A stretch of 64,000 bases of DNA from NCBI GenBank assembly GCA_041393415.1, contig JAWKKE010000001.1, forward strand, positions 930,001 through 994,000, in the 5' to 3' direction. Position 1 is the stretch's first letter, and each line of letters begins with the position of its first letter. The notes beneath the pieces were generated by a model. The model saw only the letters and a program-made list of their open reading frames with translations, ran no database searches and was not told where the DNA came from. The stretch is from Thermoleophilia bacterium (GTDB lineage Bacteria > Actinomycetota > Thermoleophilia > UBA2241). Shown one piece after another: positions 17,252 to 26,527 of the stretch. A program made the position numbers and the translations under genes.

Positions 17252-18499
17252 TCACACTCCCACATCGCGGAACGTCTGCCGATCCAGCTCGTCCGCCAGT
17301 TGCTCCAGGAACAGCCCCACGTCAGTCACGATCCCAACGGTCTGAAAACTGCCGCGGTCGGCGAGCTTGGTGACGACCGCAGGATTGATGTCGACACACA
17401 CAGTATGCACCGTCGCGGGCAGGAGGTTGCCCACCGCGATACTGTGCAGCATGCTGCTCAGCATGAGACACGCCCCCGCGTGCTCAACGTAGGCTCGCAT
17501 GGCTCGCTGCGCCTGCATGACGTCGGTGATGACGTCAGGCAGCGGTCCATCGTCACGAATGCTCCCCGCCAGCACGAAAGGCGTACCGGTCGTCACCAGC
17601 GTGTGCATGAGACCGCCCGTGAGAAGGCCCTGGTCAACCGCTGCCGTGATGCCTCCGCACGCCCGAATAGCGTTGATGGCACGGAGATGGTGCTCGTGTC
17701 CGCTGGGGGCTGGTCTGCCCTCGTTCAGGCTGACGCCCAAGGATGTGCCGTACAGTTGCGCCTCGATGTCGTGCGTGGCTACGGCATTGCCCCCGAAGAC
17801 CGCTCCAATGAAGCCCGCTTCGACAAGACGGGCCAAGTGCGGTGCGGCACCCGTGTGGATGATCGCAGGACCCGCGACGGCGATAGTCAGCTTGCCATCG
17901 CTCCGGACCTGGGCGAGCAGGCGCGCCACCTCACGTACTATCTGAGCCTTCGGCTTCTCGCTACTCACTGCCGAAGCCATGAACTCGAACGGCTGACTCT
18001 CGCGCGGTCGCTCCAACGGCTGTACACGAATCCCGCGACGCCCAACGGCGTAGAGCTCGCCGCGTTTGACGTCGCTCATCGGCACCATACGGGCCTCGCC
18101 GGTTGCGACGTCTACGCGGACCCCGCAGTCCATCTCGGGATGCTCGACCCTGACCCAGTCGCCACTCAGGCGCACGTAGGTATCAAGATTCGTGCTCGAG
18201 TAGAAGCGCTCGGGGAAGACGCCGTCTTGAGGGGCGGGAACGAGCTGCACGTCGTGCGGATTCACAGCAACGGCGCCGTATTCGGTGATGGTCGTGAGCA
18301 GCGTCTCGAGATGCTCGATGTCGCGCCCAAACACACGCAGGACGGCGTGCGATGCATCGGTCTTCATCCGGCCGACGGCGAAGCTCAGGACCTCGAAGTC
18401 GCCGTCGAGATCCATGATTGCGTCCATGATCTGAGCCATCAGGAGCGAGTCGATCAGGTGGCCCGTGATCTGAACATCTTCGTATGGCGCGTCGAGCAT
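17252..18499 (-). CDS. LOR/SDH bifunctional-enzyme conserved-domain protein (TIGR00300 type; possible ornithine cyclodeaminase)
   Basis: 415 residues from ATG 18499 (MLDAPYEDVQITGHLIDS); the frame runs 63 bases further up without family sequence. The N-terminal part (about 5-100) is the LOR/SDH domain (GHLIDSLLMAQIMD, VLRVFGRD); the rest is a Rossmann-like domain with KLTIAVAGPAIIHTGAAP, GFIGAVFGGNAVATHDIEAQLYG and TVCVDINPAVVTKLADRGS. Members include the archaeal ornithine cyclodeaminase, which makes proline from ornithine with NAD, and the C-terminal half of cyanobacterial arginine dihydrolase ArgZ/AgrE. No arginine dihydrolase domain is attached here. Proline synthesis from ornithine is therefore plausible but not proven. 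The partner gene is a flavodiiron protein. Confidence 0.82.
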   Translation of the reverse strand: MLDAPYEDVQITGHLIDSLLMAQIMDAIMDLDGDFEVLSFAVGRMKTDASHAVLRVFGRDIEHLETLLTTITEYGAVAVNPHDVQLVPAPQDGVFPERFYSSTNLDTYVRLSGDWVRVEHPEMDCGVRVDVATGEARMVPMSDVKRGELYAVGRRGIRVQPLERPRESQPFEFMASAVSSEKPKAQIVREVARLLAQVRSDGKLTIAVAGPAIIHTGAAPHLARLVEAGFIGAVFGGNAVATHDIEAQLYGTSLGVSLNEGRPAPSGHEHHLRAINAIRACGGITAAVDQGLLTGGLMHTLVTTGTPFVLAGSIRDDGPLPDVITDVMQAQRAMRAYVEHAGACLMLSSMLHSIAVGNLLPATVHTVCVDINPAVVTKLADRGSFQTVGIVTDVGLFLEQLADELDRQTFRDVGV

Positions 18500-18574
18500 C
18501 TGCCTCCCAACCGATCCGATGCACGAAAGGATAGCAGGCCCTCCAACCGCGAGGTGAGGCACGCCGCCAAGCCG

Positions 18575-19543
18575 CTACTCCAAGCCCCTCTCGGCGTCGA
18601 TCTCTCGCTCGATGGCCTTCGAGGACGGCAGCAGTTCCACTACAAGCACGCCCGTGAGCATCAGCGAACCGCCGAGCATCAAGCGCCACGTGAGAGCGTC
18701 CATGCCCACGATCACCCCCGTAACCGCAGCGAAGACGCTCTCGAAGCCCATCAGAATGGCCGCATGCGTGGAAGTCGTGTATCTCTGCGCCCAGCTCTGG
18801 ATGAAGAATGCATAGATGGTGCCGCTCAGGGCAGTCCAGATCGTCATGACCCAGAAGCCCCACCCGAGATCGAGACGGATGGGCGTGATGAACGGGGTAA
18901 TCAGGAGGAGGGCAGCAGCCGAGAACGCGATCTGCGTGAAGGCAAGCGTGGACGCTTCGACCTTGGGAGCGAAGAAGCCAGTAGTCATAATATGCACGGC
19001 GTAGAGAAATGCCCCCAGGAGGGTGAGGACGTCGCCCCAACTCATTGTGAGGTCGCCGCGCAAGGACAGCGCCGCCAGACCGGCAGTGGCGATGAGCGCC
19101 CCGAGGATCTGGAACTTGCCGGGAGAGCGCTTGGCGACGGCCCAGTACAAGAACGGCACAATAGCGATGTTCATGCCGGTGATGAAGCCCGAGATTCCCG
19201 GCGTGGTCCACTGAAGACCGATCGTCTGCATAATGAGCGCGGTGAGGTACACCGCGCCCAAGAAGCTGCCGCGCGCCCAGTCTTGTCCCCGAGCGCGCAG
19301 CCAACTCCGGGGACGTACCGCCGCGAAGATTCCGGCGGCGACCACGTATCGCAGGAGAAGATAGAGAAACGTCCCCGCGAGAACACTGGGCGCCACGTCG
19401 CTGACGGCCGCACTCGTCTGTTCGACTACCTTCTTCACGATCACGAAGCTGCTGCCCCAGAAGACGGCAACGGTCAGAAGCAGCGCGTCGGCGAATAGCG
19501 CCATCGAGCGAGAACGGTGTGTCAGCGTGGTCGGGGTGGCCAT
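18575..19543 (-). CDS. EamA/DMT-family transporter
   Basis: 322 residues; ATG 19543 has GAGG nine bases upstream, better than ATG 19552. Ten hydrophobic segments are arranged as two EamA repeats (first about 16-145, second about 155-295). Typical features: AVFWGSSFVIVKKV in helix 1 and an ALSGTIYAFFIQSWAQRYTTSTHAAILMGFE-like end of the second repeat, with catalytic-type charged residues absent as expected. The family exports amino acids and other metabolites; the substrate is unknown. It runs in the same direction as the LOR/SDH gene, 75 bp upstream of it. Confidence 0.88.
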   Translation of the reverse strand: MATPTTLTHRSRSMALFADALLLTVAVFWGSSFVIVKKVVEQTSAAVSDVAPSVLAGTFLYLLLRYVVAAGIFAAVRPRSWLRARGQDWARGSFLGAVYLTALIMQTIGLQWTTPGISGFITGMNIAIVPFLYWAVAKRSPGKFQILGALIATAGLAALSLRGDLTMSWGDVLTLLGAFLYAVHIMTTGFFAPKVEASTLAFTQIAFSAAALLLITPFITPIRLDLGWGFWVMTIWTALSGTIYAFFIQSWAQRYTTSTHAAILMGFESVFAAVTGVIVGMDALTWRLMLGGSLMLTGVLVVELLPSSKAIEREIDAERGLE

Positions 19544-19599
19544 CGGCGCCATCCTCGCAGAAGTGCCTATGGGGTGCGAGCGCCGCCCGGAGAAGAGGC

Positions 19600-20919
19600 C
19601 TACGAGGCGCCCACGACCCCGCACCACCGCACGAGAACAAGGGCAATTGCAGCGGCGTAGTCCAGAAGCCCCTGGACAGAGAGATGCTCGTTGGCTGCAT
19701 GTGCCGTCTCGATCCCCTGCGGGCCGAAGCTGAACGTCGGGATGCCGGCGCGTGTGAACGTCGCCGCATCGTGCCAGCTATCCAGCCCGGCCGGTACGCC
19801 CCTGTGACCCAGAACCGCAGCACACGAGAGCGCCAGTCCCACAAGAGGGTGATCACCGGCCATCTCTGCCGGAACCACGTCGTCGGTCCACCGGATCTCG
19901 AGAGGGTGCTCACGGAACCAAGGATCCGCCGCAACGGCCTCATTGAGGCGAACTGCCACTTCTCGCTCCACCGGTCGGCCCGTTCCTTCCGCGTCGACAT
20001 GTGTGGGCAAGTACGTGATGTTGCAGGTGAGATCGCAGCGGTCGGGATAGGTGACGACCCAAGTGCCGCCGTTGACCAGCGTAGGAACTATGTCACCTGG
20101 TCGCAGCAGGGGATGGCGGTGATCGGGCCGCATCCGCCACTCTTCGCGCAGCTTGCCGATGCCGTCGAGGAGAGGTGCGAGTTTCTCGATGGCATTGACC
20201 GCACCTCCATCGCGCCAGTCAGGCTGCGGCATCTCCGCATGACCGGCGCGCCCGGGCACCGTGATCACCGGCGTCAGCGTCCCGCGGCAGCTCACCCATG
20301 CGTCGAAGCCCGTTGGCTCGGCGACGATGCCGGCGTCAGCAGCTATGCCGCGCCGCACGCACATGTGCCCACCGGCCCCCGACGACTCCTCGTCAGTGTT
20401 CGTGCACACCACAACGTCACCTGCGAGCCGCACGTTGAGCCTGTGCAGAGCCTCGAGAGCGACCACAAAGGCCGCGATCCCGCCCTTCATGTCGGCCGCG
20501 CCTCGACCGTATGCGCATCCGTCCCGCACCTCCAACCGGAACGGATCGCTCACCCAGTCCGTGCGCGTCCCAGGATCGACGGCATCGATGTGCCCGTTGA
20601 GTAAGAGACTGCGTCCGCCTCCGGCGCCCTCCAAGCGAGCTACATGCTGTGGCCGGCCGCGAAAGTCGAGTCCGGCCGGCAGAGACCGACTGCCGGCGCC
20701 CGTCGGCTCTGGCTCCCACAAGACAGACGATGCGCCGATCGAGCGCAGGCGCGAGCTCAAGAGGCGCTGCAGCTTCTCCTCGTCACGTGCAGGATCGCCG
20801 GGGTCGCGTGCTGTTGTGTCGCACGCCACCATCTCGGCGAGCAGCCCGAGTACGTCGTCCCTCGCGCCGAGAGCGGCCGCAACAACGCGTTCCTCGGTTG
20901 GAGTGGAGAATCCGTTCAC
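19600..20919 (-). CDS. M20-family deacylase/peptidase (ArgE/DapE-like)
   Basis: 439 residues from GTG 20919. Metal and catalytic residues are present: LLLNGHIDAVDPG (His and Asp), GRGAADMKGG (bridging Asp), NTDEESSGAG (catalytic Glu-Glu), VAEPTG (ligand) and HAANEHLS (C-terminal His). A dimerisation domain lies between about 215 and 330 (PVITVPGRAGHAEMPQPDW). Such enzymes remove acyl groups from N-acetyl amino acids, N-succinyl-diaminopimelate or similar, with two zinc ions. The substrate cannot be told; no arg or dap genes are adjacent, although a possible ornithine enzyme lies 1 kb away on the same strand. Confidence 0.87.
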   Translation of the reverse strand: MNGFSTPTEERVVAAALGARDDVLGLLAEMVACDTTARDPGDPARDEEKLQRLLSSRLRSIGASSVLWEPEPTGAGSRSLPAGLDFRGRPQHVARLEGAGGGRSLLLNGHIDAVDPGTRTDWVSDPFRLEVRDGCAYGRGAADMKGGIAAFVVALEALHRLNVRLAGDVVVCTNTDEESSGAGGHMCVRRGIAADAGIVAEPTGFDAWVSCRGTLTPVITVPGRAGHAEMPQPDWRDGGAVNAIEKLAPLLDGIGKLREEWRMRPDHRHPLLRPGDIVPTLVNGGTWVVTYPDRCDLTCNITYLPTHVDAEGTGRPVEREVAVRLNEAVAADPWFREHPLEIRWTDDVVPAEMAGDHPLVGLALSCAAVLGHRGVPAGLDSWHDAATFTRAGIPTFSFGPQGIETAHAANEHLSVQGLLDYAAAIALVLVRWCGVVGAS

Positions 20920-21003
20920 AAGCGCAGTCTACAGCGTCGTCGACGAATCATCGCGACTACAGGGTCCCAATCAACAGCAGAACGGTAGTGATAGCATCGC
21001 TAC

Positions 21004-22194
21004 ATGGCCCATCGCGCGCGTCGTCCCGTAGACCCTCGCGGTCTCAGTCCACAGGTCCGACGCCTCGGCTGGGTGAGCATGCTCACGGATCTCGGCTCGG
21101 AGATGGCCTATCCACTCTTCCCGATCTTCGTCACCAGCGTACTCGGCGCGCCCGCCGCACTCCTCGGACTCATCGAGGGGATTGCCGAAGCGACAGCGAG
21201 CCTCACCAAGTACCCTTTCGGCCAACTTGCGGACCGCACCGGCAAGCGACGACCGTACGTCCTTGCCGGCTACGGGCTCGGAGCGTTAGGCAAGCTCCTT
21301 GTCGCCCTGGCGACCGGCTGGCCCATCGCCCTCGGCGGTCGGATAGTGGATCGCCTCGGCAAAGGCATGCGCACCGCGCCGCGTGACGATCTCTTGGCCG
21401 CCGCGACACTTCCGAGTCAACAGGGCCGCGCCTTCGGGCTGCATCGTGCGATGGACACTATGGGCGCCGTGCTGGGCCCACTTGTCGGCCTCGCCCTGGT
21501 GCAAGCGGAGATCCCGATCCGTTGGATCATCGGGCTCGCCGCACTCCCCGGATTCGTGAGCGTGTTCCTCATTCTGCGGCTCGTCCGCGAACACAGGAGC
21601 GAGCCGCAACGCGGGGCCCTCAGACCCAGGCTGCCCGCATCGCCGGCCTTTCGCTGGCTGCTCCTTGGATCAGTCGTCTTCGCGGTCGGGAACTCGAGCG
21701 ACATGTTCCTCCTGCTGAAAGCCCAGGATGCTGGCCTCAGCACCTCTGCCGTTCTCCTCGTCTACGTCCTCTACAACGCCGTCTACTCGGCCTCTTCGTT
21801 ACCACTCGGCAGGCTCAGTGACCGCATCGGGCAGTACCCTGTCGTTCTTGCCGGCTATCTCCTATTTGCGGTCATCTACGTCGGCTTCGCAATCTCGGCC
21901 GGGGCCGGTGTCATCGCGCTCTTCGCCGTCTACGGGTTGTACATCGCCGCGACCGAGGGCACGAGCCGAGCGTTGATCGGACGCACAATTGCGACTGGAG
22001 AGCGCGCATCGGCGCTCGGTCTCTACTCTGCTGCAACCGGCCTCGCCGCCTTCGCCGCGTCCACAGTGGCAGGCGTCCTATGGTCGGTCTTCGCCCCTTG
22101 GGTGACATTCGCCTACGGGGCGAGCATGGCCTTCATCGCGGCGACGGTCATGCTGGCAGGCGAACCAATGGTGCGCCGCTCTCTGGCGTCGTGA
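21004..22194 (+). CDS. Major facilitator superfamily transporter
   Basis: 396 residues from ATG 21004. Twelve hydrophobic segments; the loop 2-3 motif reads GQLADRTGKRRPYVLAG and the corresponding C-terminal loop reads GRLSDRIGQYPVVLAG, both classical MFS motif-A forms. GKGMRTAPRDDLLAA is a feature of a subgroup of uncharacterised MFS proteins often annotated as drug or sugar-type exporters. The substrate is unknown. The gene is divergent from the M20 deacylase (84 bp between starts) and ends 215 bp before the Flx-Hdr operon. Confidence 0.9.
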   Translation: MAHRARRPVDPRGLSPQVRRLGWVSMLTDLGSEMAYPLFPIFVTSVLGAPAALLGLIEGIAEATASLTKYPFGQLADRTGKRRPYVLAGYGLGALGKLLVALATGWPIALGGRIVDRLGKGMRTAPRDDLLAAATLPSQQGRAFGLHRAMDTMGAVLGPLVGLALVQAEIPIRWIIGLAALPGFVSVFLILRLVREHRSEPQRGALRPRLPASPAFRWLLLGSVVFAVGNSSDMFLLLKAQDAGLSTSAVLLVYVLYNAVYSASSLPLGRLSDRIGQYPVVLAGYLLFAVIYVGFAISAGAGVIALFAVYGLYIAATEGTSRALIGRTIATGERASALGLYSAATGLAAFAASTVAGVLWSVFAPWVTFAYGASMAFIAATVMLAGEPMVRRSLAS

Positions 22195-22409
22195 GTTCCA
22201 CGTGCGAAACCCCACGGTGCGGCCCTCCGCAGCCTGCGGGGCGCATCGGCGCCTCAGGCGAGACAGCCGCAATTCGGACTTGAGTTGCCCTGTTTGAGGG
22301 TCGGCCGTACAATGTGCAACGTAGTACAATCGTCGCCACGCAGGCACCAGCCGTCGCGACGAATCCCCAACGTCGCCCGTCCCGAAGAAGGGCAGGAAGC
22401 CGACTCAGC

Positions 22410-22949
22410 ATGAACGGAACGTCTCGCACCCTCGCCGAGGAGATCGCTGCCAACACCGGGGCCAACGCCGCCTTGTGCTACCAATGCGGCAAGTGTTCAG
22501 CCGGGTGCCCCATGGCGGCCGACTCAGACCTCCGTCCCCACAACGTTATGCGTCTCGTCATGCAGGACAAGCGCGAACGAGCACTGAGCGACCCCACAAT
22601 CTGGTACTGCCTCACCTGCGAGACGTGCTCGGAGCGCTGTCCAAACGGCTGCGATCCCGCGCGTGTGATCGACGCATTGCGCGAGATGAGCCTCGTCGCG
22701 GGTGTGTCACAGACGCCGAGAAACATCAAAGCGTTCCACCGCGCTTTCCTCGAGCAGGTACGGACCAACGGCCGCCTTCACGAGATGGGCCTCGTCATGG
22801 AGTACAAGCTCCGCAGCGGGGATCTCATGAAGGACGCGACCAACGCCGCGCCGATGTTTACCCGCGGCAAGCTCAGCCTGCGTCCTCACCGCATCAAGGG
22901 CATAGGCGAGATGAAGCGCATCTTCGAGAAGTGCGGGTTGGGAACATGA
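22410..22949 (+). CDS. hdrC: HdrC subunit of Flx-Hdr complex
   Basis: 179 residues. ATG 22410 is chosen because GCAGGAAG lies just upstream; an ATG at 22314 would add a basic non-family leader. Two [4Fe-4S] motifs, CYQCGKCSAGCP and CLTCETCSERCP, are typical of HdrC, and the C-terminal FTRGKLSLRPHRIKG is a hallmark of soluble HdrC. The protein passes electrons from HdrA to HdrB. It is the first gene of a seven-gene run in which each gene overlaps or nearly touches the next. The 215 bp upstream is the likely promoter region. An ATGA overlap joins it to hdrB. Confidence 0.94.
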   Translation: MNGTSRTLAEEIAANTGANAALCYQCGKCSAGCPMAADSDLRPHNVMRLVMQDKRERALSDPTIWYCLTCETCSERCPNGCDPARVIDALREMSLVAGVSQTPRNIKAFHRAFLEQVRTNGRLHEMGLVMEYKLRSGDLMKDATNAAPMFTRGKLSLRPHRIKGIGEMKRIFEKCGLGT

Positions 22950-23953
22950 GCGGCCCGCGGACAGATCGGCGAGAAGGCATCGCATACTACCCGGGCTGCT
23001 CCTTGACCGGCACATCGCGCGAGTTCGACGAGAGCCTCCGCGCGGTAGCCTCCGCGCTCGATATTGAGATTCATGAGATTGATGACTGGTCATGCTGCGG
23101 AGCCAGCAGCGGCCACATGACAGACCATCTCCTCGGCGTCGCCCTGCCGGCGCGCAATCTTGCGCTGGCGGAGGCGGAAGGATTCGAACAAGTCGTTGCT
23201 CCGTGCGCCGCCTGCTACAACCGGCTCGCGTCTTCGCAGCACGAGATCGCCAGCGATGCGCAGCTCGCCGAGCGCATACCGGAGGTCCTCGGCCGCCCCT
23301 TCCGCAACAGCGTCGAAGTCGTCAACGCCAACCAACTCCTGCGCGACGCCGCAACGACGATCCGGGAGCGGGTGGCCGCTCGTGGCAAACCCAACCCATT
23401 GATTGGCGTCAAACTCGCGGCGTACTACGGCTGCCTGCTCGTGCGCCCTGCGGCGATCGCAGGCGGCGAGGACCCGGAGAATCCGTCGTCCATCGACGAG
23501 GTTATCCGTGCCTGCGGAGCTGATCCCATCGACTGGAACATGAAGGTGGAGTGCTGTGGAGCATCGCTTTCGTTCAGCCGCACAGCCTCCGTCGTGCGCC
23601 TTGGGCGATCGATCATCAGTGACGCACGTGCCAACGGAGCCGAAGCCATAGTCGTCGCCTGCCCTCTGTGCCACTCCAACCTCGACCTTCGCCAGAAGGC
23701 CATGGCCCAACGCGGCCAGGAGCCCCTGCCGGTGCTCTTCATCACTCAACTCGTCGGCTTGGCCCTGGGTATCCCGCCGTCGCAACTCGGACTCGATCGC
23801 CACTTCGTGCCAACGGCAGGTCTTGTGACCAGCATGGAGGAGCGCGCCGTCGTCCGCGAGGCCGAGGAAGCGCGCAAACGCGCCGAAGCGGCCGCGAAGG
23901 CAGCGGCGCGCGCCGAAAAGGCCGCTGCTCCTCAAGGAGGTGAGCCGGCATGA
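22946..23953 (+). CDS. hdrB: HdrB subunit of Flx-Hdr complex
   Basis: 335 residues from ATG 22946 (ATGA overlap with hdrC). Two complete CCG domains: YYPGCSLTGTS / DWSCCGASSG / CAACYNRL, and YYGCLLVRP / VECCGASLSFS / CPLCHSNLD. These bind the two non-cubane [4Fe-4S] clusters that reduce a disulfide such as CoM-S-S-CoB in methanogens; in bacteria the natural disulfide is unknown. After the conserved end (GLDRHFVP) comes a tail of about 45 residues rich in Ala, Glu, Arg and Lys that should form a single charged helix and is unusual for HdrB. It overlaps hdrA by ATGA. Confidence 0.94.
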   Translation: MSGPRTDRREGIAYYPGCSLTGTSREFDESLRAVASALDIEIHEIDDWSCCGASSGHMTDHLLGVALPARNLALAEAEGFEQVVAPCAACYNRLASSQHEIASDAQLAERIPEVLGRPFRNSVEVVNANQLLRDAATTIRERVAARGKPNPLIGVKLAAYYGCLLVRPAAIAGGEDPENPSSIDEVIRACGADPIDWNMKVECCGASLSFSRTASVVRLGRSIISDARANGAEAIVVACPLCHSNLDLRQKAMAQRGQEPLPVLFITQLVGLALGIPPSQLGLDRHFVPTAGLVTSMEERAVVREAEEARKRAEAAAKAAARAEKAAAPQGGEPA

Positions 23954-25977
23954 GTCGCATTGGCGTCTTCGTTTGCCACTGCGGCGAAAACATCGCCCGC
24001 ACCGTCGACGTGGCCAAGGTAGCAGAGGATCTCAAGGATCATCCCGGCGTTGCCTTCACCACAGACTACAAGTACATGTGCTCAGACCCCGGTCAAGCGC
24101 TGGTACGCAAAGCCATAGAGGAACACAACCTCACCGGCGTGGTCATCGCCGCCTGTTCTCCGCACATGCATGAGAAGACGTTCCGCCGCGCTTCCGACCA
24201 GGCCGGCCTCAATAAGTACATGTGCGAGATGGCGAACATTCGCGAGCACTGTTCGTGGATTCACGAGGACCGCACCGAGGCAACGGCGAAGGCGACCGAT
24301 ATCGCCCGCACGATCGTCGAGAAGGTGAAGCACAACAAACCGCTGGAGCCCATCCTGATCCCCATCACGAAGAAGGCGCTGGTGATCGGCGCCGGCATCG
24401 CCGGGATTCAGGCCGCCCTGGACATCGCCGACGGCGGCCACAAGGTCGTCTTGATCGAGAAGGAGGCGTCGATCGGCGGCCATATGAGCCAGCTCAGCGA
24501 GACGTTCCCGACGCTCGACTGCTCGCAGTGCATCCTCACCCCGCGCATGGTCGAGGCCGCTCAACACCCCAACATCGAACTCCACACATGGAGCGAGGTC
24601 GAGTCGATCGACGGCTACATCGGCAACTTCAACGTCAAGATCCGCAAGAAGGCCCGAACTGTCAACGAGAACCTCTGCAACGGCTGTGGAGACTGTCTTG
24701 CCGTCTGCCCGGCCAAGCGCATACCGAGCGAGTTCGAAGCAGGGTTGGGCATGAGGACGGCGATATACGTGCCCTTCCCCCAAGCGGTCCCGAACATCCC
24801 GGTCCTGGACCGCGCTAACTGCTCGCTCTTCAAAGGGCGTGCCAAAGGCCTCGCCAAAGACGCTTGCGGCAAGTGCAAGGAAACGTGCCTCAAGGGCGCA
24901 ATCGACTACGACACAGAAGACACGTTCGTCGACGAGCAAGTCGGCGCCATCGTTGTCGCCACCGGCTATCAGCTCTACAGTATCGGCCGCGAACAACCAG
25001 AGGGGCTCAAGGGGTACGGCGAGTACGGCTACGGCGACGTGCCGGATGTCATCGATGGCCTGCAGTTCGAGCGACTAGCCTCCGCCTCTGGTCCAACCGC
25101 CGGCGCAATTCGACGTCCTTCTGACGGCAAGGAGCCGAAGACGGTGGTCTTCGTCCACTGCGTGGGCTCCCGCGATCCGGAGAAGGGAATCAAGTACTGC
25201 AGCAAGATCTGCTGCATGTACAACGCCAAACACGCCATGCTTTACAAGCACAAGGTGCACGATGGGAGGGCAATCGCCTTCTACATGGATATTCGCGCCG
25301 CCGGAAAGGGCTACGACGAGTTCAGCCGGCGCGCCATAGAGGAGGACCACGCGGAGTACATCCGCGGACGTGTGAGTCGCATCTTCCGCGATGGCGACGT
25401 CGTCAAAGTGTGGGGTTTCGACACGCTGAGCGGTGAACAGGTCGTGATCGACGCGGACATGGTGGTCCTCGCGACGGCGGTACGCCCACAGCCCGATGCG
25501 AAGAAGCTGGCCCAAGTCATCGGCTGCAGTTTCGACGAGCACGGCTTCATCAACGAGGCGCACCCGAAGCTGCGCCCGGTCGAGACAAACACGGCCGGAG
25601 TCTACGTCGCCGGCGCCTGCCAGGCACCGCGCGACATTCCAGATAGCGTGGCGATGGCGAGCGCGGCGGCAGCCAAAGTCATGTCGCTCTTCAGTTCCGA
25701 AGAGCTCGAACGAGACCCCGCCGTTGCCGTAGTCAATGAAGCCACGTGCATCGGCTGCATGAACTGCGCTCGTGCATGCCCCTACGGCGCAATCGAAAAG
25801 CGCGAGATCTGCGCCGTCGACGGGCACGTCTGCGGCAACGTCGCCTACGTCAATCCTGGTGTCTGTCAGGGTTGCGGTACGTGCCAGGCAATCTGCTTGA
25901 GCAAGAGCGTCGAGCTTCAGACGTTCACCGACGAGCAGGTCTACAGCGAGATCAACGCACTCTGTCTTTGGGAGTAG
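23950..25977 (+). CDS. hdrA: HdrA subunit of Flx-Hdr complex (bifurcating flavoprotein)
   Basis: 675 residues from ATG 23950. N-terminal domain with GVFVCHCGENI and VIAACSPHMHEKTFR (to about 130); FAD Rossmann motif ALVIGAGIAGIQAA (143-156); FPTLDCSQCILTPRM (187-201); inserted ferredoxin with CNGCGDCLAVCP (about 243-254) and CGKCKETC (306-313); flavin-domain VHCVGSRDPEKG and AFYMDIRAAGKGY; C-terminal clusters CIGCMNCARACP and CQGCGTCQAIC. HdrA carries the FAD that splits electron pairs between a low-potential ferredoxin and HdrB. Unlike the paralogue at 1204 it has no fused MvhD; flxD follows as a separate gene seven bases after its stop. Confidence 0.95.
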   Translation: MSRIGVFVCHCGENIARTVDVAKVAEDLKDHPGVAFTTDYKYMCSDPGQALVRKAIEEHNLTGVVIAACSPHMHEKTFRRASDQAGLNKYMCEMANIREHCSWIHEDRTEATAKATDIARTIVEKVKHNKPLEPILIPITKKALVIGAGIAGIQAALDIADGGHKVVLIEKEASIGGHMSQLSETFPTLDCSQCILTPRMVEAAQHPNIELHTWSEVESIDGYIGNFNVKIRKKARTVNENLCNGCGDCLAVCPAKRIPSEFEAGLGMRTAIYVPFPQAVPNIPVLDRANCSLFKGRAKGLAKDACGKCKETCLKGAIDYDTEDTFVDEQVGAIVVATGYQLYSIGREQPEGLKGYGEYGYGDVPDVIDGLQFERLASASGPTAGAIRRPSDGKEPKTVVFVHCVGSRDPEKGIKYCSKICCMYNAKHAMLYKHKVHDGRAIAFYMDIRAAGKGYDEFSRRAIEEDHAEYIRGRVSRIFRDGDVVKVWGFDTLSGEQVVIDADMVVLATAVRPQPDAKKLAQVIGCSFDEHGFINEAHPKLRPVETNTAGVYVAGACQAPRDIPDSVAMASAAAAKVMSLFSSEELERDPAVAVVNEATCIGCMNCARACPYGAIEKREICAVDGHVCGNVAYVNPGVCQGCGTCQAICLSKSVELQTFTDEQVYSEINALCLWE

Positions 25978-25984
25978 TCTCGGG

Positions 25985-26527
25985 ATGAGCGACACAGTCC
26001 ACACACCAGGCAGCGCCACACCCGGCACGAACGCTGACACGTTCGAACCGCGCATCACCGCCTTCGTCTGTAACTGGTGCACCTATACCGGCGCCGACCT
26101 CGCCGGCACGAGTCGCCTGCACATGGCCAGCAACGTGCGCATCATCCGGCTTCCTTGTACCGGACGCATCGACCCACTGTTCATCATCAAGGCTTTCGAA
26201 CGAGGCGCCGATGGCGTCATCGTCAGCGGCTGCCATCCTGCCGACTGCCACTACACATCGGGCAACTACCACGCTCGTCGCCGATTTGGCGTGTTCCGCG
26301 ACCTCATGGAGTTCGTTGGCGTGGACCCACGACGCATGACGTTCTCCTGGGTCTCGGCGAGCGAGGGCGCGAAGTGGCGCGACATCGTCAACGAGGCCGT
26401 CGCGAACGTGCGCGCCGCGGGCCCATTTACAGACTACCGTGCGCTCACTCCCGAACCTCCCGCGGTCGTCGACGAGATAGACCGCATCCTCGCTGCGGCC
26501 GAGGAAGAGGCAGGTGACGAAGCATGA
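25985..26527 (+). CDS. flxD: FlxD / MvhD-type [2Fe-2S] subunit
   Basis: 180 residues from ATG 25985. The MvhD motif set is complete: FVCNWCTYTGAD, RLPCTGRIDPLF and GCHPADCHYTSGNYHARRR. It forms the bridge from the NAD(P)H-oxidising Flx module to HdrA in known Flx-Hdr systems. An acidic C-terminal tail (AAAEEEAGDEA) ends in an ATGA overlap with flxC. The order hdrCBA-flxDCBA is the one expected for an HdrABC-FlxABCD complex. Confidence 0.93.
   Translation: MSDTVHTPGSATPGTNADTFEPRITAFVCNWCTYTGADLAGTSRLHMASNVRIIRLPCTGRIDPLFIIKAFERGADGVIVSGCHPADCHYTSGNYHARRRFGVFRDLMEFVGVDPRRMTFSWVSASEGAKWRDIVNEAVANVRAAGPFTDYRALTPEPPAVVDEIDRILAAAEEEAGDEA

Noticed and set aside
17300..19498. 732-codon plus-strand ORF
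   Set aside because: It is antisense to the LOR/SDH and EamA genes, is rich in His/Arg/Glu without domains, and both minus-strand proteins are clear family members.
18183..20000. 605-codon minus-strand ORF
   Set aside because: Alternative frame across the EamA and M20 genes; the composition is Arg/His/Ser-rich and lacks family motifs.
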